From: Sporosarcina koreensis
Lineage (GTDB): Bacteria > Bacillota > Bacilli > Bacillales_A > Planococcaceae
DNA: 64,000 nucleotides
Assembly: GCF_000826145.2 (NCBI RefSeq)
Contig: NZ_LN651337.1
Coordinates: 871,774-935,773, forward strand
Direction of reading: 5' to 3'
Below the pieces are notes generated by a model. That model saw nothing but the letters and a program-made list of their open reading frames with translations, did not search any database and was not told the DNA's origin. Positions 18,049-26,703 of this stretch are shown in pieces (position 1 is the first letter of the stretch; each line of letters opens with the position of its first letter). Both the position numbers and the translations under genes were made by a program.

Positions 18049-18483
18049 TTAGGATAACGGTTTATGCTTGGTGTTCTCGATGTACGATCCTGTCTGTCCT
18101 TTCAGCACATCCCCGCCCGTCGACTCGATGATCTCGTCTGTCACCCGGTTGGAGATTGTGTTGGAAACGAGCTGCAGCAGGTCATTGACATCATTCTGGG
18201 ATTGCTTGAATTCCTGAACGAGCGGAATTTCATCGATCTCATTTTCGATCTCTTCAATCTTCTTTTCGATGATGCCGAGCGCCCGTTCTTTGTCGTATTC
18301 CTGGAAATTGACCGCCTGTTTCTGCAGTGATTTCAGGCTCGCGATTTTTTCACGCACCTTTTTGTTTTCGTTGATGTGCGCTTCGGTCTGCTTGAACAGT
18401 TCGACCTGTTCTGTATTCGCGATCATATGGGCGATTTCCCTCGCCTTGTCGATGATCTGTTCTTTCGTGTATTGTTCCGCCAT
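18049..18483 (-). CDS. ricA: RicA/YmcA, subunit of the RNase Y specificity complex
   Basis: A 144-residue helical protein of the YlbF/YmcA family; B. subtilis RicA has 143 residues and works with RicF and RicT to steer RNase Y and aid biofilm, competence and sporulation. The conserved NENKKVREKIASLKSLQKQAVN helix, the EIPLVQEFKQSQNDVNDLLQLV segment and the tail IIESTGGDVLKGQTGS are clear. Bacillus RicA carries C-terminal cysteines tied to an Fe-S cluster; none is visible in this protein, including its tail (GSYIENTKHKPLS). Gene order ricA-cotE-mutS is conserved. Confidence 0.93.
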   Translation of the reverse strand: MAEQYTKEQIIDKAREIAHMIANTEQVELFKQTEAHINENKKVREKIASLKSLQKQAVNFQEYDKERALGIIEKKIEEIENEIDEIPLVQEFKQSQNDVNDLLQLVSNTISNRVTDEIIESTGGDVLKGQTGSYIENTKHKPLS

Positions 18484-18571
18484 TATGCCGCCACCTTTTC
18501 TTCTTCGTTCGTGGATACAGACCTTTTCCTGGTTTGCCGGCTCTTCGTCAAACCAAGCATCAGGTACACCT

Positions 18572-18600
18572 AGTATACTGAAGGGATTTCCATATGTACA
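18572..18600 (-). promoter_or_regulatory. Candidate SigA promoter for ricA
   Basis: TGTACA (18600-18595), a 17-bp spacer and TATACT (18577-18572) on the minus strand, about 90 bp upstream of ricA and downstream of the spoVS terminator. Confidence 0.45.
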
Positions 18601-18632
18601 GGAGCTTACCGGATTGTCCCTCCTTTGTCACA

Positions 18633-18673
18633 GAAAAAGCACTGCGAAAAGAATTCGCTCTTTTCGCAGTGCT
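18633..18673 (-). terminator. Intrinsic terminator of spoVS
   Basis: A 15-bp perfect stem (AGCACTGCGAAAAGA and complement, 18638-18673) followed by TTTT-rich sequence on the minus strand. Confidence 0.88.
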
Positions 18674-18677
18674 CGGT

Positions 18678-18956
18678 TTATAAAGCTTGCTGGCGGGTCC
18701 TTTTTTCCACAAACAGTTTCAGTGCCGTGCGTCCCTCGCCGTTGATTTCGATATCCGCAAAAGCAGGGGCGCAGATGAGATCGCTCCCGCTCGGTGCGAC
18801 AAAGCCGCGTGCAATCGCAACCGCTTTGATGGCCTGGTTGAGGGCACCGGCACCGACTGCCTGCATTTCAGCATAACCTTGGTCTCTGATGACTGCAACG
18901 AGTGCTCCTGCTACTGAATTCGGATTCGATCGGGAAGATACTTTCAATGGGTTCAA
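18678..18956 (-). CDS. spoVS: Stage V sporulation protein S
   Basis: A 92-residue Alba-like protein, nearly invariant in sporeformers; it affects asymmetric septation and coat/cortex development. SNPNSVAGALVAVIRDQG, AVGAGALNQAIKAVAIARGF and VAPSGSDLICAPAF match the family almost residue for residue. The start is TTG 18956 behind GGAGG; the in-frame ATG at 19010 is poorly placed. It lies downstream of ymdB as in B. subtilis. Confidence 0.95.
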   Translation of the reverse strand: MNPLKVSSRSNPNSVAGALVAVIRDQGYAEMQAVGAGALNQAIKAVAIARGFVAPSGSDLICAPAFADIEINGEGRTALKLFVEKRTRQQAL

Positions 18957-19045
18957 CGTGTTTCCTCCTTGTGGACAGTAGTGTATGGAATGCAGTTCTC
19001 CATGCACCATCCTATGAAAGGAGACGGAGTTTTAGACGCTGAGCC

Positions 19046-19849
19046 TCATGGCTGGAACGGCTGGTCATCATTGATCATGATCCGTTCGATGGATGACGCC
19101 CGCCCGGTTGCATCATCGATGTCCGCGATGATACCGTTCAGCTGGGTGCGTCCCTGCTTCGGCACCTGGAACCGGACCGGCAGATTCGTCTGGAACCGAT
19201 AGATGACGTCTTCTTTCTTCATGCCGAGGATGGCATCGTAGGGACCTGTCATCCCGACATCGGTTATATAGGCCGTGCCTTCCGGAAGAACCCGGCTGTC
19301 CGCTGTCTGGACATGCGTATGCGTGCCGACAACAACCGATGCGCGGCCATCCAGGTGGAAGCCCATCGCGATTTTTTCACTGGTCGCTTCCGCATGGAAA
19401 TCGACGAAGACGAGCGGCGTGCGTTCTTTCGCTTCCCTGATCAGCTCATCGGCTTTCTTGAACGGATCGTCATGCGGCGGCAGGAATGTCCGCCCGTGAA
19501 GGTTCAGGACAGCCAGCAGTACGCCTCCGCGTTCGATATACGTCATCCCCTGCCCGGGGGCTTCGTCCGAGAAGTTCGCCGGCCGGATGAGAAACTCCGT
19601 ATCATCGATGAAATCATAGATTTCCTTATGGTCCCACGTATGGTTGCCCATCGTCACGACATCCACTCCTGCACGCAGGAGGTCGTCGAAAATATCTTTC
19701 GTGATGCCTCTTCCGGCAGCTGCATTCTCCCCATTGACAATGACGGCATCCGGCTTGTATTTCTTCCGTAAGCGCGGCAGATAGTCGAACACCATGTCTC
19801 TGCCGGGCGACCCGACAATGTCTCCGATAAATAAGATTTTCATAGCCAT
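19046..19849 (-). CDS. ymdB: YmdB family metallophosphodiesterase
   Basis: A 267-residue calcineurin-like phosphodiesterase; B. subtilis YmdB hydrolyses 2',3'-cyclic nucleotides and affects biofilm and sporulation gene expression. Metal-binding motifs are GDIVGSPGRD at the N-terminus, NGENAAAG, TMGNHTWDHK, DFHAEATSEK and GTHTHVQTAD. A second ATG six bases downstream (MKILFIGD) has a better-spaced AGGG and matches Bacillus YmdB more closely; the true start may be 19843. The gene follows rny across a hairpin. Confidence 0.95.
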   Translation of the reverse strand: MAMKILFIGDIVGSPGRDMVFDYLPRLRKKYKPDAVIVNGENAAAGRGITKDIFDDLLRAGVDVVTMGNHTWDHKEIYDFIDDTEFLIRPANFSDEAPGQGMTYIERGGVLLAVLNLHGRTFLPPHDDPFKKADELIREAKERTPLVFVDFHAEATSEKIAMGFHLDGRASVVVGTHTHVQTADSRVLPEGTAYITDVGMTGPYDAILGMKKEDVIYRFQTNLPVRFQVPKQGRTQLNGIIADIDDATGRASSIERIMINDDQPFQP

Positions 19850-19863
19850 TCCCTCTCCAAAAG

Positions 19864-19897
19864 AAAGAGGCTCCTGCCTGAAGCAGGAAGCCCCTCT
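19864..19897 (-). terminator. Hairpin between rny and ymdB
   Basis: AAGAGG-x-CTTCCTGC and its imperfect complement form a stem followed by a T-rich stretch; it may reduce read-through from rny into ymdB. Confidence 0.65.
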
Positions 19898-19899
19898 TA

Positions 19900-21456
19900 T
19901 TATTTAGCGTACTCCACAGCACGGGTTTCCCGAAGCACTGTGATCTTGATATGACCCGGATAGTCAAGCTCCTCTTCGATCCGTTTCCGGATATCCCGGG
20001 CAAGCCGGTGTGCCGTGATGTCATCGATGACATCCGGCCGTACGATGATGCGTACTTCCCGTCCCGCCTGGATGGCGAATGACTTCTCCACACCTTCATA
20101 GGACTCTGAAATCTCTTCGAGTTTCTTAAGACGGCGGATGTAGTTTTCAAGAGTTTCACTGCGCGCTCCCGGACGTGCTGCCGACAGGGCATCCGCCGCT
20201 GCAACGAGCACTGCGATCACGGACGTCGCTTCTTCGTCTCCGTGGTGTGACGCAATGCTGTTGATGACGACCGGGTGCTCTTTGTACTTGATGGCAAGCT
20301 CTTTACCGATCTGTACGTGGCTTCCCTCGACTTCATGGTCGATCGCCTTGCCGATATCATGCAGCAGTCCTGCACGTCTTGCCAATGTGACATCCTCCCC
20401 GAGTTCCGCTGCAAGCAGACCGGCGAGATACGCCACTTCCGTCGAATGTTTCAGGACGTTCTGACCGTAGCTCGTCCGGAATTTCAGCCGGCCGAGAATC
20501 TTGATAAGGTCCGGGTGGAGGTTATGGACGCCGATATCGAAGGTCGTCTGCTCACCGGTTTCCCGGATCAGTTCATCGACTTCGCGTCTCGACTTATCCA
20601 CCATCTCCTCGATCCGCGCAGGGTGGATCCGTCCGTCCGCCACCAATTTCTCCAATGCCAGCCGTGCAATTTCACGGCGCACCGGATCGAATCCGGACAA
20701 GATGACCGCTTCAGGGGTATCGTCGATAATGAGATCGATTCCTGTAAGCGTTTCAAGCGTACGGATATTCCGGCCTTCCCGACCGATGATCCGCCCTTTC
20801 ATTTCATCATTCGGCAGATTGACGACAGATACTGTCGTTTCTGCCACATGATCAGCTGCAAACCGCTGAACGGCAAGAGACAGAATTTCGCGTGAGCGTT
20901 TTTCGGACTCTTCCTTGGCACGCTGTTCGGACTCCTTCGTCATCACGGCGATATCCGTGGACAATTCACGTTCCACGTCATCCAGGATGAGATGCTTCGC
21001 CTCGTCGCGTGTCAGCGCTGAAATCTTCTCCAGTTCCGTCTGCTGTTCAGCCACCAGGTTTTCCGCCTTGCGTTCCATCTCTTCAATATGCTGTTGTCTT
21101 CCGGACAGCGCATCGTCTTTGCGCTCCAGACTCGCTTCGCGTTTGTTGAGGGAGTCATCTTTACGGTCCAGGTTCTCCTCCCGCTGCAGCAGGCGGTTCT
21201 CCTGCTTCTGCAGCTCGGAGCGCCGTTCCCGTATTTCCGTCTCAGCCTCCACACGCAATTTGTGATTTTCATCTTTCGCTTCAAGCAGTGCTTCCTTTTT
21301 CAATGCCTCCGCTTCGCGCTTCGCCTCTTCCACGATAGTTTCAGCGGAGTGCTTGGCACCTGTCACTTTCGACTCGTTCACGTTTTTGTTGTACACAAAC
21401 ATAACAACTGCACCGACGATGAGACCGAGCAAAGCGGAGATGATGATTGTACCCAT
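19900..21456 (-). CDS. rny: Ribonuclease Y
   Basis: A 518-residue endoribonuclease that starts bulk mRNA decay. It has an N-terminal membrane helix (about residues 4-22), a long coiled coil (about 30-190) rich in Glu/Lys/Arg, a KH domain with [15 protein letters not shown], and an HD domain with the metal pair in [12 protein letters not shown]. All key residues are present. It works with RicA, encoded 1.4 kb downstream. ATG 21456 follows AGGAGGTGA. A consensus promoter lies about 120 bp upstream. Confidence 0.98.
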   Translation of the reverse strand: MGTIIISALLGLIVGAVVMFVYNKNVNESKVTGAKHSAETIVEEAKREAEALKKEALLEAKDENHKLRVEAETEIRERRSELQKQENRLLQREENLDRKDDSLNKREASLERKDDALSGRQQHIEEMERKAENLVAEQQTELEKISALTRDEAKHLILDDVERELSTDIAVMTKESEQRAKEESEKRSREILSLAVQRFAADHVAETTVSVVNLPNDEMKGRIIGREGRNIRTLETLTGIDLIIDDTPEAVILSGFDPVRREIARLALEKLVADGRIHPARIEEMVDKSRREVDELIRETGEQTTFDIGVHNLHPDLIKILGRLKFRTSYGQNVLKHSTEVAYLAGLLAAELGEDVTLARRAGLLHDIGKAIDHEVEGSHVQIGKELAIKYKEHPVVINSIASHHGDEEATSVIAVLVAAADALSAARPGARSETLENYIRRLKKLEEISESYEGVEKSFAIQAGREVRIIVRPDVIDDITAHRLARDIRKRIEEELDYPGHIKITVLRETRAVEYAK

Positions 21457-21575
21457 TCAGGTCACCTCCTCTTGCTTATTTTTCATGTGTAGTCGGCTTG
21501 TACATCAGCTTTCAATATACCGCCATGAATCATTTCAGCAAAATCTTTTCTTATGATGAGAGTTAGACAATTCTA

Positions 21576-21604
21576 ATTGTATCGGTGTCATTCTGGCATG
21601 TCAA
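21576..21604 (-). promoter_or_regulatory. SigA promoter of rny
   Basis: A perfect TTGACA (21604-21599), a 17-bp spacer and TACAAT (21581-21576) on the minus strand, leaving a leader of roughly 110 nt before the rny start. Confidence 0.75.
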
Positions 21605-21637
21605 GATGGGAGATACAGGATTGTCGCTCTCAAACAG

Positions 21638-21672
21638 GAAAGCCGGCCCCCATGGACAGGCAGCCGGCATTT
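21638..21672 (-). terminator. Probable terminator of recA
   Basis: GCCGGC arms at 21642-21647 and 21663-21668, extendable by A-T pairs, immediately downstream of recA; the T-run is short. Confidence 0.55.
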
Positions 21673-21680
21673 CCAATCTA

Positions 21681-22742
21681 TTATTCTTCGTCTTCGAACA
21701 ATGCAAGTTCTTCTTCGTCTTCGTTTTCGTCATGTGCTGCGATGACGTAATTATCCGTCGTCAATCCATAGCTGCTGCGGATCTTGTCGGAAATCTCGGA
21801 ACGGATCGCCGGATTTTCCTTAAGGAACTGCTTGGCATTCTCACGTCCCTGCCCCATGCGTTCCCCTTCATAGGAATACCAGGCACCACTTTTCTGGACG
21901 ACTTCCGCTTCGACACCGAGGTCGACGATTTCCCCTTCTTTGGAAATCCCCTCACCATACATGATATCCACTTCCGCCGTGCGGAAAGGCGGTGCCACTT
22001 TGTTTTTCACGACACGGACACGGGTCTTGTTCCCCATGATCTCGTTCCCGTGCTTGATAGCTTCACCGCGGCGCACTTCAAGACGGACGGAGGAATAGAA
22101 TTTCAGTGCACGGCCGCCCGGGGTCACTTCCGGGTTCCCGAACATGACGCCGACTTTCTCACGGATCTGGTTGATGAAGACTGCGATCGTTTTGGATTTG
22201 TTAATGGCACCGGACAGTTTCCGGAGTGCCTGTGACATCAGGCGCGCCTGAAGGCCGACGTGGGAATCCCCCATCTCGCCTTCGATTTCCGCTTTCGGCA
22301 CGAGGGCGGCCACTGAGTCGATGACGATGATATCGACTGCGCCGCTCCGGACAAGCGCTTCAGCGATTTCCAGTGCCTGCTCTCCGGTATCCGGCTGCGA
22401 CAGCAGGAGTTCGTCGATATTGACGCCGAGTTTCTGCGCATATACCGGGTCGAGAGCATGCTCTGCATCGATGAAGGCGGCCTGTCCGCCTGATGCCTGC
22501 ACTTCAGCGATCGCGTGGAGTGCGACAGTCGTCTTACCTGAACTTTCCGGTCCATAGATTTCGATGACACGGCCCCGCGGGTAGCCGCCTACGCCGAGCG
22601 CTGCATCCAGGGCAAGCGATCCTGTGGAGGAAGTGGCGATCTCCCTGTCGGTCTTTTCACCAAGTTTCATGACCGATCCCTTACCGAATTGCTTTTCTAT
22701 CTGTTTCAACGCCTGATCCAACGCTGCTTTACGTTCGCTCAA
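21681..22742 (-). CDS. recA: Recombinase RecA
   Basis: A 353-residue recombinase and co-protease for LexA. Walker A is GPESSGKT, followed by [10 protein letters not shown], the loop L1 region [19 protein letters not shown] and the invariant [15 protein letters not shown]. The acidic tail [14 protein letters not shown] is normal. The start is TTG 22742, placed 10 nt behind a strong AAGGAGG. A LexA box upstream indicates SOS control, matching the lexA gene in this window. It lies downstream of cinA as in most Bacillales. Confidence 0.98.
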   Translation of the reverse strand: MSERKAALDQALKQIEKQFGKGSVMKLGEKTDREIATSSTGSLALDAALGVGGYPRGRVIEIYGPESSGKTTVALHAIAEVQASGGQAAFIDAEHALDPVYAQKLGVNIDELLLSQPDTGEQALEIAEALVRSGAVDIIVIDSVAALVPKAEIEGEMGDSHVGLQARLMSQALRKLSGAINKSKTIAVFINQIREKVGVMFGNPEVTPGGRALKFYSSVRLEVRRGEAIKHGNEIMGNKTRVRVVKNKVAPPFRTAEVDIMYGEGISKEGEIVDLGVEAEVVQKSGAWYSYEGERMGQGRENAKQFLKENPAIRSEISDKIRSSYGLTTDNYVIAAHDENEDEEELALFEDEE

Positions 22743-22779
22743 AAAAATTCCTCCTTAAAGGTGTTTTCCAACTATCTCT

Positions 22780-22808
22780 ACTATACTCCTTTTGAGAAAA
22801 ATAAACAA
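22780..22808 (-). promoter_or_regulatory. Candidate recA promoter
   Basis: TTGTTT (22808-22803), 17 bp, TATAGT (22785-22780) on the minus strand. The -35 overlaps the base of the upstream hairpin whose loop holds the LexA box. Confidence 0.55.
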
Positions 22809-22842
22809 GCAAAAAGCGAACGAGTATTCGACTTTTTGCTTG
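22797..22842 (-). terminator. cinA terminator hairpin with LexA box in its loop
   Basis: Perfect 11-bp arms CAAGCAAAAAG (22806-22816) and CTTTTTGCTTG (22832-22842) with a T-rich tail on the minus strand. The 15-nt loop is almost entirely the LexA-box-like CGAACGAGTATTCG (22817-22830), which differs from the CGAAC-N4-GTTCG consensus at one base. Confidence 0.75.
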
Positions 22843-22919
22843 AAATCACCGATTTAATTGAGAAAATGCTCCACTTTAGAAGTCTAATTGAGAATACGGA
22901 CGAAAAACAAAGTTTGCAG

Positions 22920-24158
22920 TCAGGCCGTCCGCAGCTTCCTTATGAGATAGTACAGCGTGAAATTCGCAGCCCTCATCCTGTTGGAATTCCGGGATCCCGA
23001 CAGTTTCAGCTGGTAGGTTTCTGTTGAGCCCGCAAAGGAGATGCCGATCCATACGGTGCCGGCAGGCTGTCCATCATGCGGGTCAGGACCTGCAGCACCT
23101 GTCAGCCCGATGCCGATATCCGTCAGGAACCGCTTCCGGACACTCGCGGCCAGAGCCCCGGCACATTCACTGCTGACGACGCCATGGCGTTTCAGCATGG
23201 CTGGGTCGAGACCAAGCTGGCGGATCTTCTCTTCTTCCGTATAGACGGTCATACCGCCTTTGAGCGCTACGCTGATGCCGGCATGCTCTGCGAGAAGGGA
23301 GGTGAACAGACCCGCTGTCAGGCTTTCTGCTGCAGAGATGCTCAGCCCTTTTTCCTGAAGCAGCTCAGCAGCCTTCGAAGAGAGCGTATCGTCATCGAAT
23401 CCGTAAATGAATTCTCCGACCTGTTCCTGCAGATCTCCGATAACAGGCAGGATCAGTGTCCGCGCCAGTTCAGGCGTGTCCGCTTTCGCCGTCAGCCGCA
23501 GTGTCACCCCATCCCTTGAGGCCAAAGGGGCGATGGTCGGATTCGACTGGCTGTCCAGCAGATCCTGCACCTTGAACGCGAGTTCCGCCTCCCCGATGCC
23601 ATAGAACTTGACGACGGTCGAAACGATCGCTTCCTTGCGGCCGAGCGCCCTGTGCACATAGGGGATTGCAAGCTTCTCGAACATCGGCTCCATCTCGTGA
23701 GGAGGGCCGGGCAATAAGATATAAATATGATCATTTGCAGCAAGTGCCATACCGGGCGCCATCCCGTGATGATTTGCAAGGATGGTTGACCCTTTCAGGA
23801 CGAGTGCCTGTTTGCGGTTGTTTGCTGTCATCTCCCGCCCTGTGCGTTCGAAATAGTCCTCTATGGAGTGCAGTGCATCCTCGTCCATTTCAAGTGCTAT
23901 CCCTATATGCCGGGCGATCGTCTCTTTGGTCAGGTCATCTTTTGTCGGGCCGAGTCCGCCGGAGAAGACAAGCAGGTCCGCCCGTTCTTCTGCGATGCGG
24001 ATCGCTTCTTCCAGACGCGCCGGATTGTCACCTGCGACCGTCTGATAGTATACATCCACACCGATTTCAGCGAGCCGGGAAGAGATGAATCGTGCGTTCG
24101 TATTTGTGATTTGTCCGAGCAGCAGCTCGGATCCCACTGCGATGATCTCCGCTTTCAT
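22920..24158 (-). CDS. cinA: CinA family protein (competence/damage-inducible)
   Basis: A 412-residue two-domain protein. The N-terminal molybdopterin-binding-like (COG1058) domain has the GSELLLGQITNTNA and GGLGPTKDDLTKE motifs and LPGPPHEMEPMF; the C-terminal PncC-like domain has AESLTAGLF and GLTGAAGPD. Family members act as ADP-ribose pyrophosphatase and nicotinamide-nucleotide amidase. It lies between pgsA (15 bp upstream) and recA, the usual order, and is followed by the hairpin that carries the recA LexA box. Confidence 0.96.
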   Translation of the reverse strand: MKAEIIAVGSELLLGQITNTNARFISSRLAEIGVDVYYQTVAGDNPARLEEAIRIAEERADLLVFSGGLGPTKDDLTKETIARHIGIALEMDEDALHSIEDYFERTGREMTANNRKQALVLKGSTILANHHGMAPGMALAANDHIYILLPGPPHEMEPMFEKLAIPYVHRALGRKEAIVSTVVKFYGIGEAELAFKVQDLLDSQSNPTIAPLASRDGVTLRLTAKADTPELARTLILPVIGDLQEQVGEFIYGFDDDTLSSKAAELLQEKGLSISAAESLTAGLFTSLLAEHAGISVALKGGMTVYTEEEKIRQLGLDPAMLKRHGVVSSECAGALAASVRKRFLTDIGIGLTGAAGPDPHDGQPAGTVWIGISFAGSTETYQLKLSGSRNSNRMRAANFTLYYLIRKLRTA

Positions 24159-24173
24159 TGTCCGCTGCCTCCT

Positions 24174-24752
24174 TTACATCGACTGTGTCAGCACATGCCG
24201 GTTTTTCACGAAATAATCCAATCCGGACCAGACAGTGAATACGAGACACAAATAGAGCATGACTGTGCCGAACGGGAAATTGACAGCTTCGAAGAAAATA
24301 TTGTGCAGCAGCAGTGAAGCGATTGCGAGAATCTGTGTCACGGTCTTGATCTTGCCGAGCTGGTTGGCTGCGACCACTTCCCCTTCGCCTGCCAGCAGAA
24401 GCCGGAGACCGGTCACCGCAAACTCACGGCTGATGATGATGATGACAACCCAAGATGGCGCAGCTCCGAATTCCACTAAAATGATGAAGGCAGCTGACAC
24501 GAGCAATTTGTCTGCGAGCGGATCCAAAAACTTTCCCATATTGGTGACGAGATTGTTTCTGCGTGCGATATAGCCGTCCAGCCAGTCAGTGGCGGATGCG
24601 AATATGAAGATCAGACCTCCGATGAACTGCTCGACCGGCAGTTCAGTCCCGCCGATCGAGATCATCCCCATCCCGAAATCAGCAAGCATGAATACGATGA
24701 ATACCGGAATCAGCAGAACGCGGGATACTGTAATTTTGTTTGGCAAGTTCAT
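24174..24752 (-). CDS. pgsA: Phosphatidylglycerophosphate synthase
   Basis: A 192-residue integral membrane enzyme that makes phosphatidylglycerophosphate from CDP-diacylglycerol and glycerol-3-phosphate. The CDP-alcohol phosphotransferase motif (D-x2-DG-x2-AR-x8-G-x3-D-x3-D) is complete in the segment DWLDGYIARR through KFLDPLAD at about residues 57-83. About five membrane helices are seen. ATG 24752 (MNLPNKITVSRVLLIPVF) matches the family start; the 25-codon extension upstream crosses the rodZ terminator tail and is rejected. Confidence 0.97.
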   Translation of the reverse strand: MNLPNKITVSRVLLIPVFIVFMLADFGMGMISIGGTELPVEQFIGGLIFIFASATDWLDGYIARRNNLVTNMGKFLDPLADKLLVSAAFIILVEFGAAPSWVVIIIISREFAVTGLRLLLAGEGEVVAANQLGKIKTVTQILAIASLLLHNIFFEAVNFPFGTVMLYLCLVFTVWSGLDYFVKNRHVLTQSM

Positions 24753-24814
24753 AGGAATACGCTCCCTCTCTGTAGGTAAAAGTCCTTCCTGGCCCGGCTT
24801 GGCCGGAACAGGAA

Positions 24815-24842
24815 AGAAAAAAGTCATCGCAGCGGATGACTA
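24815..24842 (-). terminator. Intrinsic terminator of rodZ
   Basis: AGTCATC/GATGACT 7-bp stem with a 6-nt loop followed by a run of T residues on the minus strand. Confidence 0.75.
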
Positions 24843-24844
24843 TT

Positions 24845-25750
24845 TCATTTTTTATATTGGATGATGATATTTTGAGTGATCTGATCGTTCGGATAAGACA
24901 GCGGTTCGCCATTCACGAGAATCTCGGTGAATTGCGTGCGTCCCACACGGATCCTCGCTGACTCCTGTCCGCTCAGATCGACGGTCTCTTCCTGTCCTGC
25001 TGTCATGACACGTGCGCCTTGCGGCATCAGTTCCTGACCTGCCGGATTTGTGATTCCGATCCAGGATTCGCCTTCTGGTTTGACCTTCACAGTAACCGAG
25101 AACTTCTCGGCATTCTCCAGTGTGAATGTCGAATCCGCACCTGATACGGAGGCCTGGGTCAAGGTCTGATCAGCAGCAGGTTCTTCCGGTTCTTCCGGCT
25201 CTTCTTCTTGCGCCGGCTGCTCCTCTTCATCTGTATCAGCATCTTCTTTTCCTTCGTCTTTCTTGCCGTCCTCTTCAAGTGTCGGCTGGTCTGACGGCTT
25301 ATCGACCGTCAACTCATCCGCAGCGCCGGGCTCATCGGGTTTCTGTGTATTTGCCTGATGTTTATAGAGGAATATGACAACAGCCAATATGACGACGATG
25401 AAAAGAGCTGCGATAATCTTAGGCAGCATTTCATTCATCCTGCCTGACCGGCTGAAGCCTGTCTTCTGGTTCATCTGCGGGGCACTGCGCTGCACTTCCT
25501 CTTCCCGCATCTGGGCGGATGATTCGTTTTCACGATAGAGGGCCAGCATTTCCTGGGCATCAAGTCCGACCGCTTCGGCATATTGTTTGATGAATGCCCG
25601 GACATAGAAAGAGCCCGGCATCATGCTGTAATCCTCGTTCTCGATTCCTGCTAAATACCGTTTTTGTATTTTCGTTATTGCTTGTAAGTCATCCAGGGTA
25701 TACCCTTTTGCTTTTCGTGCATCTTTCAGCCGTTCGCCCAATCCGGACAA
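24845..25750 (-). CDS. rodZ: RodZ-like cell shape protein (YmfM)
   Basis: About 301 residues. A Cro/CI-type helix-turn-helix occupies roughly 1-70 (LGERLKDARKAKGYTLDDLQAITK..YLAGIENEDY), a single membrane helix is at about 120-137 (IIAALFIVVILAVVIFLY), then comes a long acidic Glu/Pro-rich spacer and a C-terminal beta domain (DUF4115). RodZ links MreB to the membrane. I chose TTG 25750 because AGGTGA is correctly spaced before it; GTG 25759 is the alternative and is less well supported. It lies between ymfK and pgsA as in B. subtilis. Confidence 0.92.
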   Translation of the reverse strand: MSGLGERLKDARKAKGYTLDDLQAITKIQKRYLAGIENEDYSMMPGSFYVRAFIKQYAEAVGLDAQEMLALYRENESSAQMREEEVQRSAPQMNQKTGFSRSGRMNEMLPKIIAALFIVVILAVVIFLYKHQANTQKPDEPGAADELTVDKPSDQPTLEEDGKKDEGKEDADTDEEEQPAQEEEPEEPEEPAADQTLTQASVSGADSTFTLENAEKFSVTVKVKPEGESWIGITNPAGQELMPQGARVMTAGQEETVDLSGQESARIRVGRTQFTEILVNGEPLSYPNDQITQNIIIQYKK

Positions 25751-25767
25751 CTTAATCACCTGCCTGT

Positions 25768-26565
25768 TTAAAAATTGAACATACCGAAACCATCCGCGCT
25801 GCCGCGTCCTGAATTCATCACATTGTTATCGATGACTTCATATGTAATTTCCTGGTCTGGATCTGTCCGCAATTCAATAATGTAGTCAAAGTCTTCAATG
25901 GAGTATTCCGAGTGCTGTACGAACATGTCCGGGTGCTCGACAACTTTTGTGGAAGGAAGGCGCATCATTTCCCGAACAAGCTGCATATGCCGCTCATCTC
26001 CGGATTTTCTAGTCACGATGCCATCCAGAAGGAAAATATTGTCTTTCGAAAATTCATCGCCCATCAAACTGCTGCGCAATGTCTGCTTGATCATCGTGGA
26101 AGAGAGGAAGATCCACTTCTTATTTGCACAGACGCTGGCAGCAACAACGGATTCCGTTTTCCCGACCCGCGGCATTCCCCGGATACCGATCAGCTTATGA
26201 CCGTCCTGTTTGAAAATTTCAGCCATGAAGTCCACAAGCACACCGAGTTCGCTGCGCAGGAACCGGAATGTCTTCCGGTCATCCTCCGTACGCTGGATGT
26301 AACGTCCGTGCCGCACTGCCAGGACATCGAGCAGCTTCGGCTGCCTCACTTTCCGGATTTCAATCGTATCCATGGTGGAAGCAATCAGTTCGAACCGTCT
26401 GATCTGGTCATCATCCTCTGTCCGTACGAGCATCCCCCGGGTATCTCCATCGACTCCATTGATCGTCACAATATTGACCCGGAGCATCCCTAATAATGAA
26501 GCAATGTCCCCGAGAAGTCCGGGACGGTTCACCTGCAGTTTGTATTCAAGATACCACTCACCCAT
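25768..26565 (-). CDS. ymfK: YmfK, DUF3388 family protein
   Basis: A 265-residue protein restricted to Bacillales. Residues 1-75 look like an ACT-type regulatory fold (YLEYKLQVNRPGLLGDIASLLGMLRVNIVTING). A P-loop-like GMPRVGKTES follows at about residue 129, and LLDGIV may be a Walker B-like strand. It might be a ligand-controlled NTPase, but no function is known. It precedes rodZ. The small gene ymfJ that lies between ymfI and ymfK in B. subtilis is not found here. Confidence 0.85.
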   Translation of the reverse strand: MGEWYLEYKLQVNRPGLLGDIASLLGMLRVNIVTINGVDGDTRGMLVRTEDDDQIRRFELIASTMDTIEIRKVRQPKLLDVLAVRHGRYIQRTEDDRKTFRFLRSELGVLVDFMAEIFKQDGHKLIGIRGMPRVGKTESVVAASVCANKKWIFLSSTMIKQTLRSSLMGDEFSKDNIFLLDGIVTRKSGDERHMQLVREMMRLPSTKVVEHPDMFVQHSEYSIEDFDYIIELRTDPDQEITYEVIDNNVMNSGRGSADGFGMFNF

Positions 26566-26663
26566 CGGAACCCCTCCTTCGTCAGTAGACCGCTCACGTA
26601 CATAGGACGCAGAAACGGACAGCTTAGTTTCTATAATAGCTGAATTAGCACGTGAGTGAAAGG

Positions 26664-26689
26664 AAAAACTAAAACAGGGAGACCCTGGG
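26664..26689 (-). terminator. Terminator of the ymfF-ymfH-ymfI operon
   Basis: CAGGG/CCCTG stem with a 3-nt loop (26675-26687) followed by TTTTAGTTTTT on the minus strand. Confidence 0.6.
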
Positions 26690-26703
26690 CAGAACGGAAA
26701 CGG

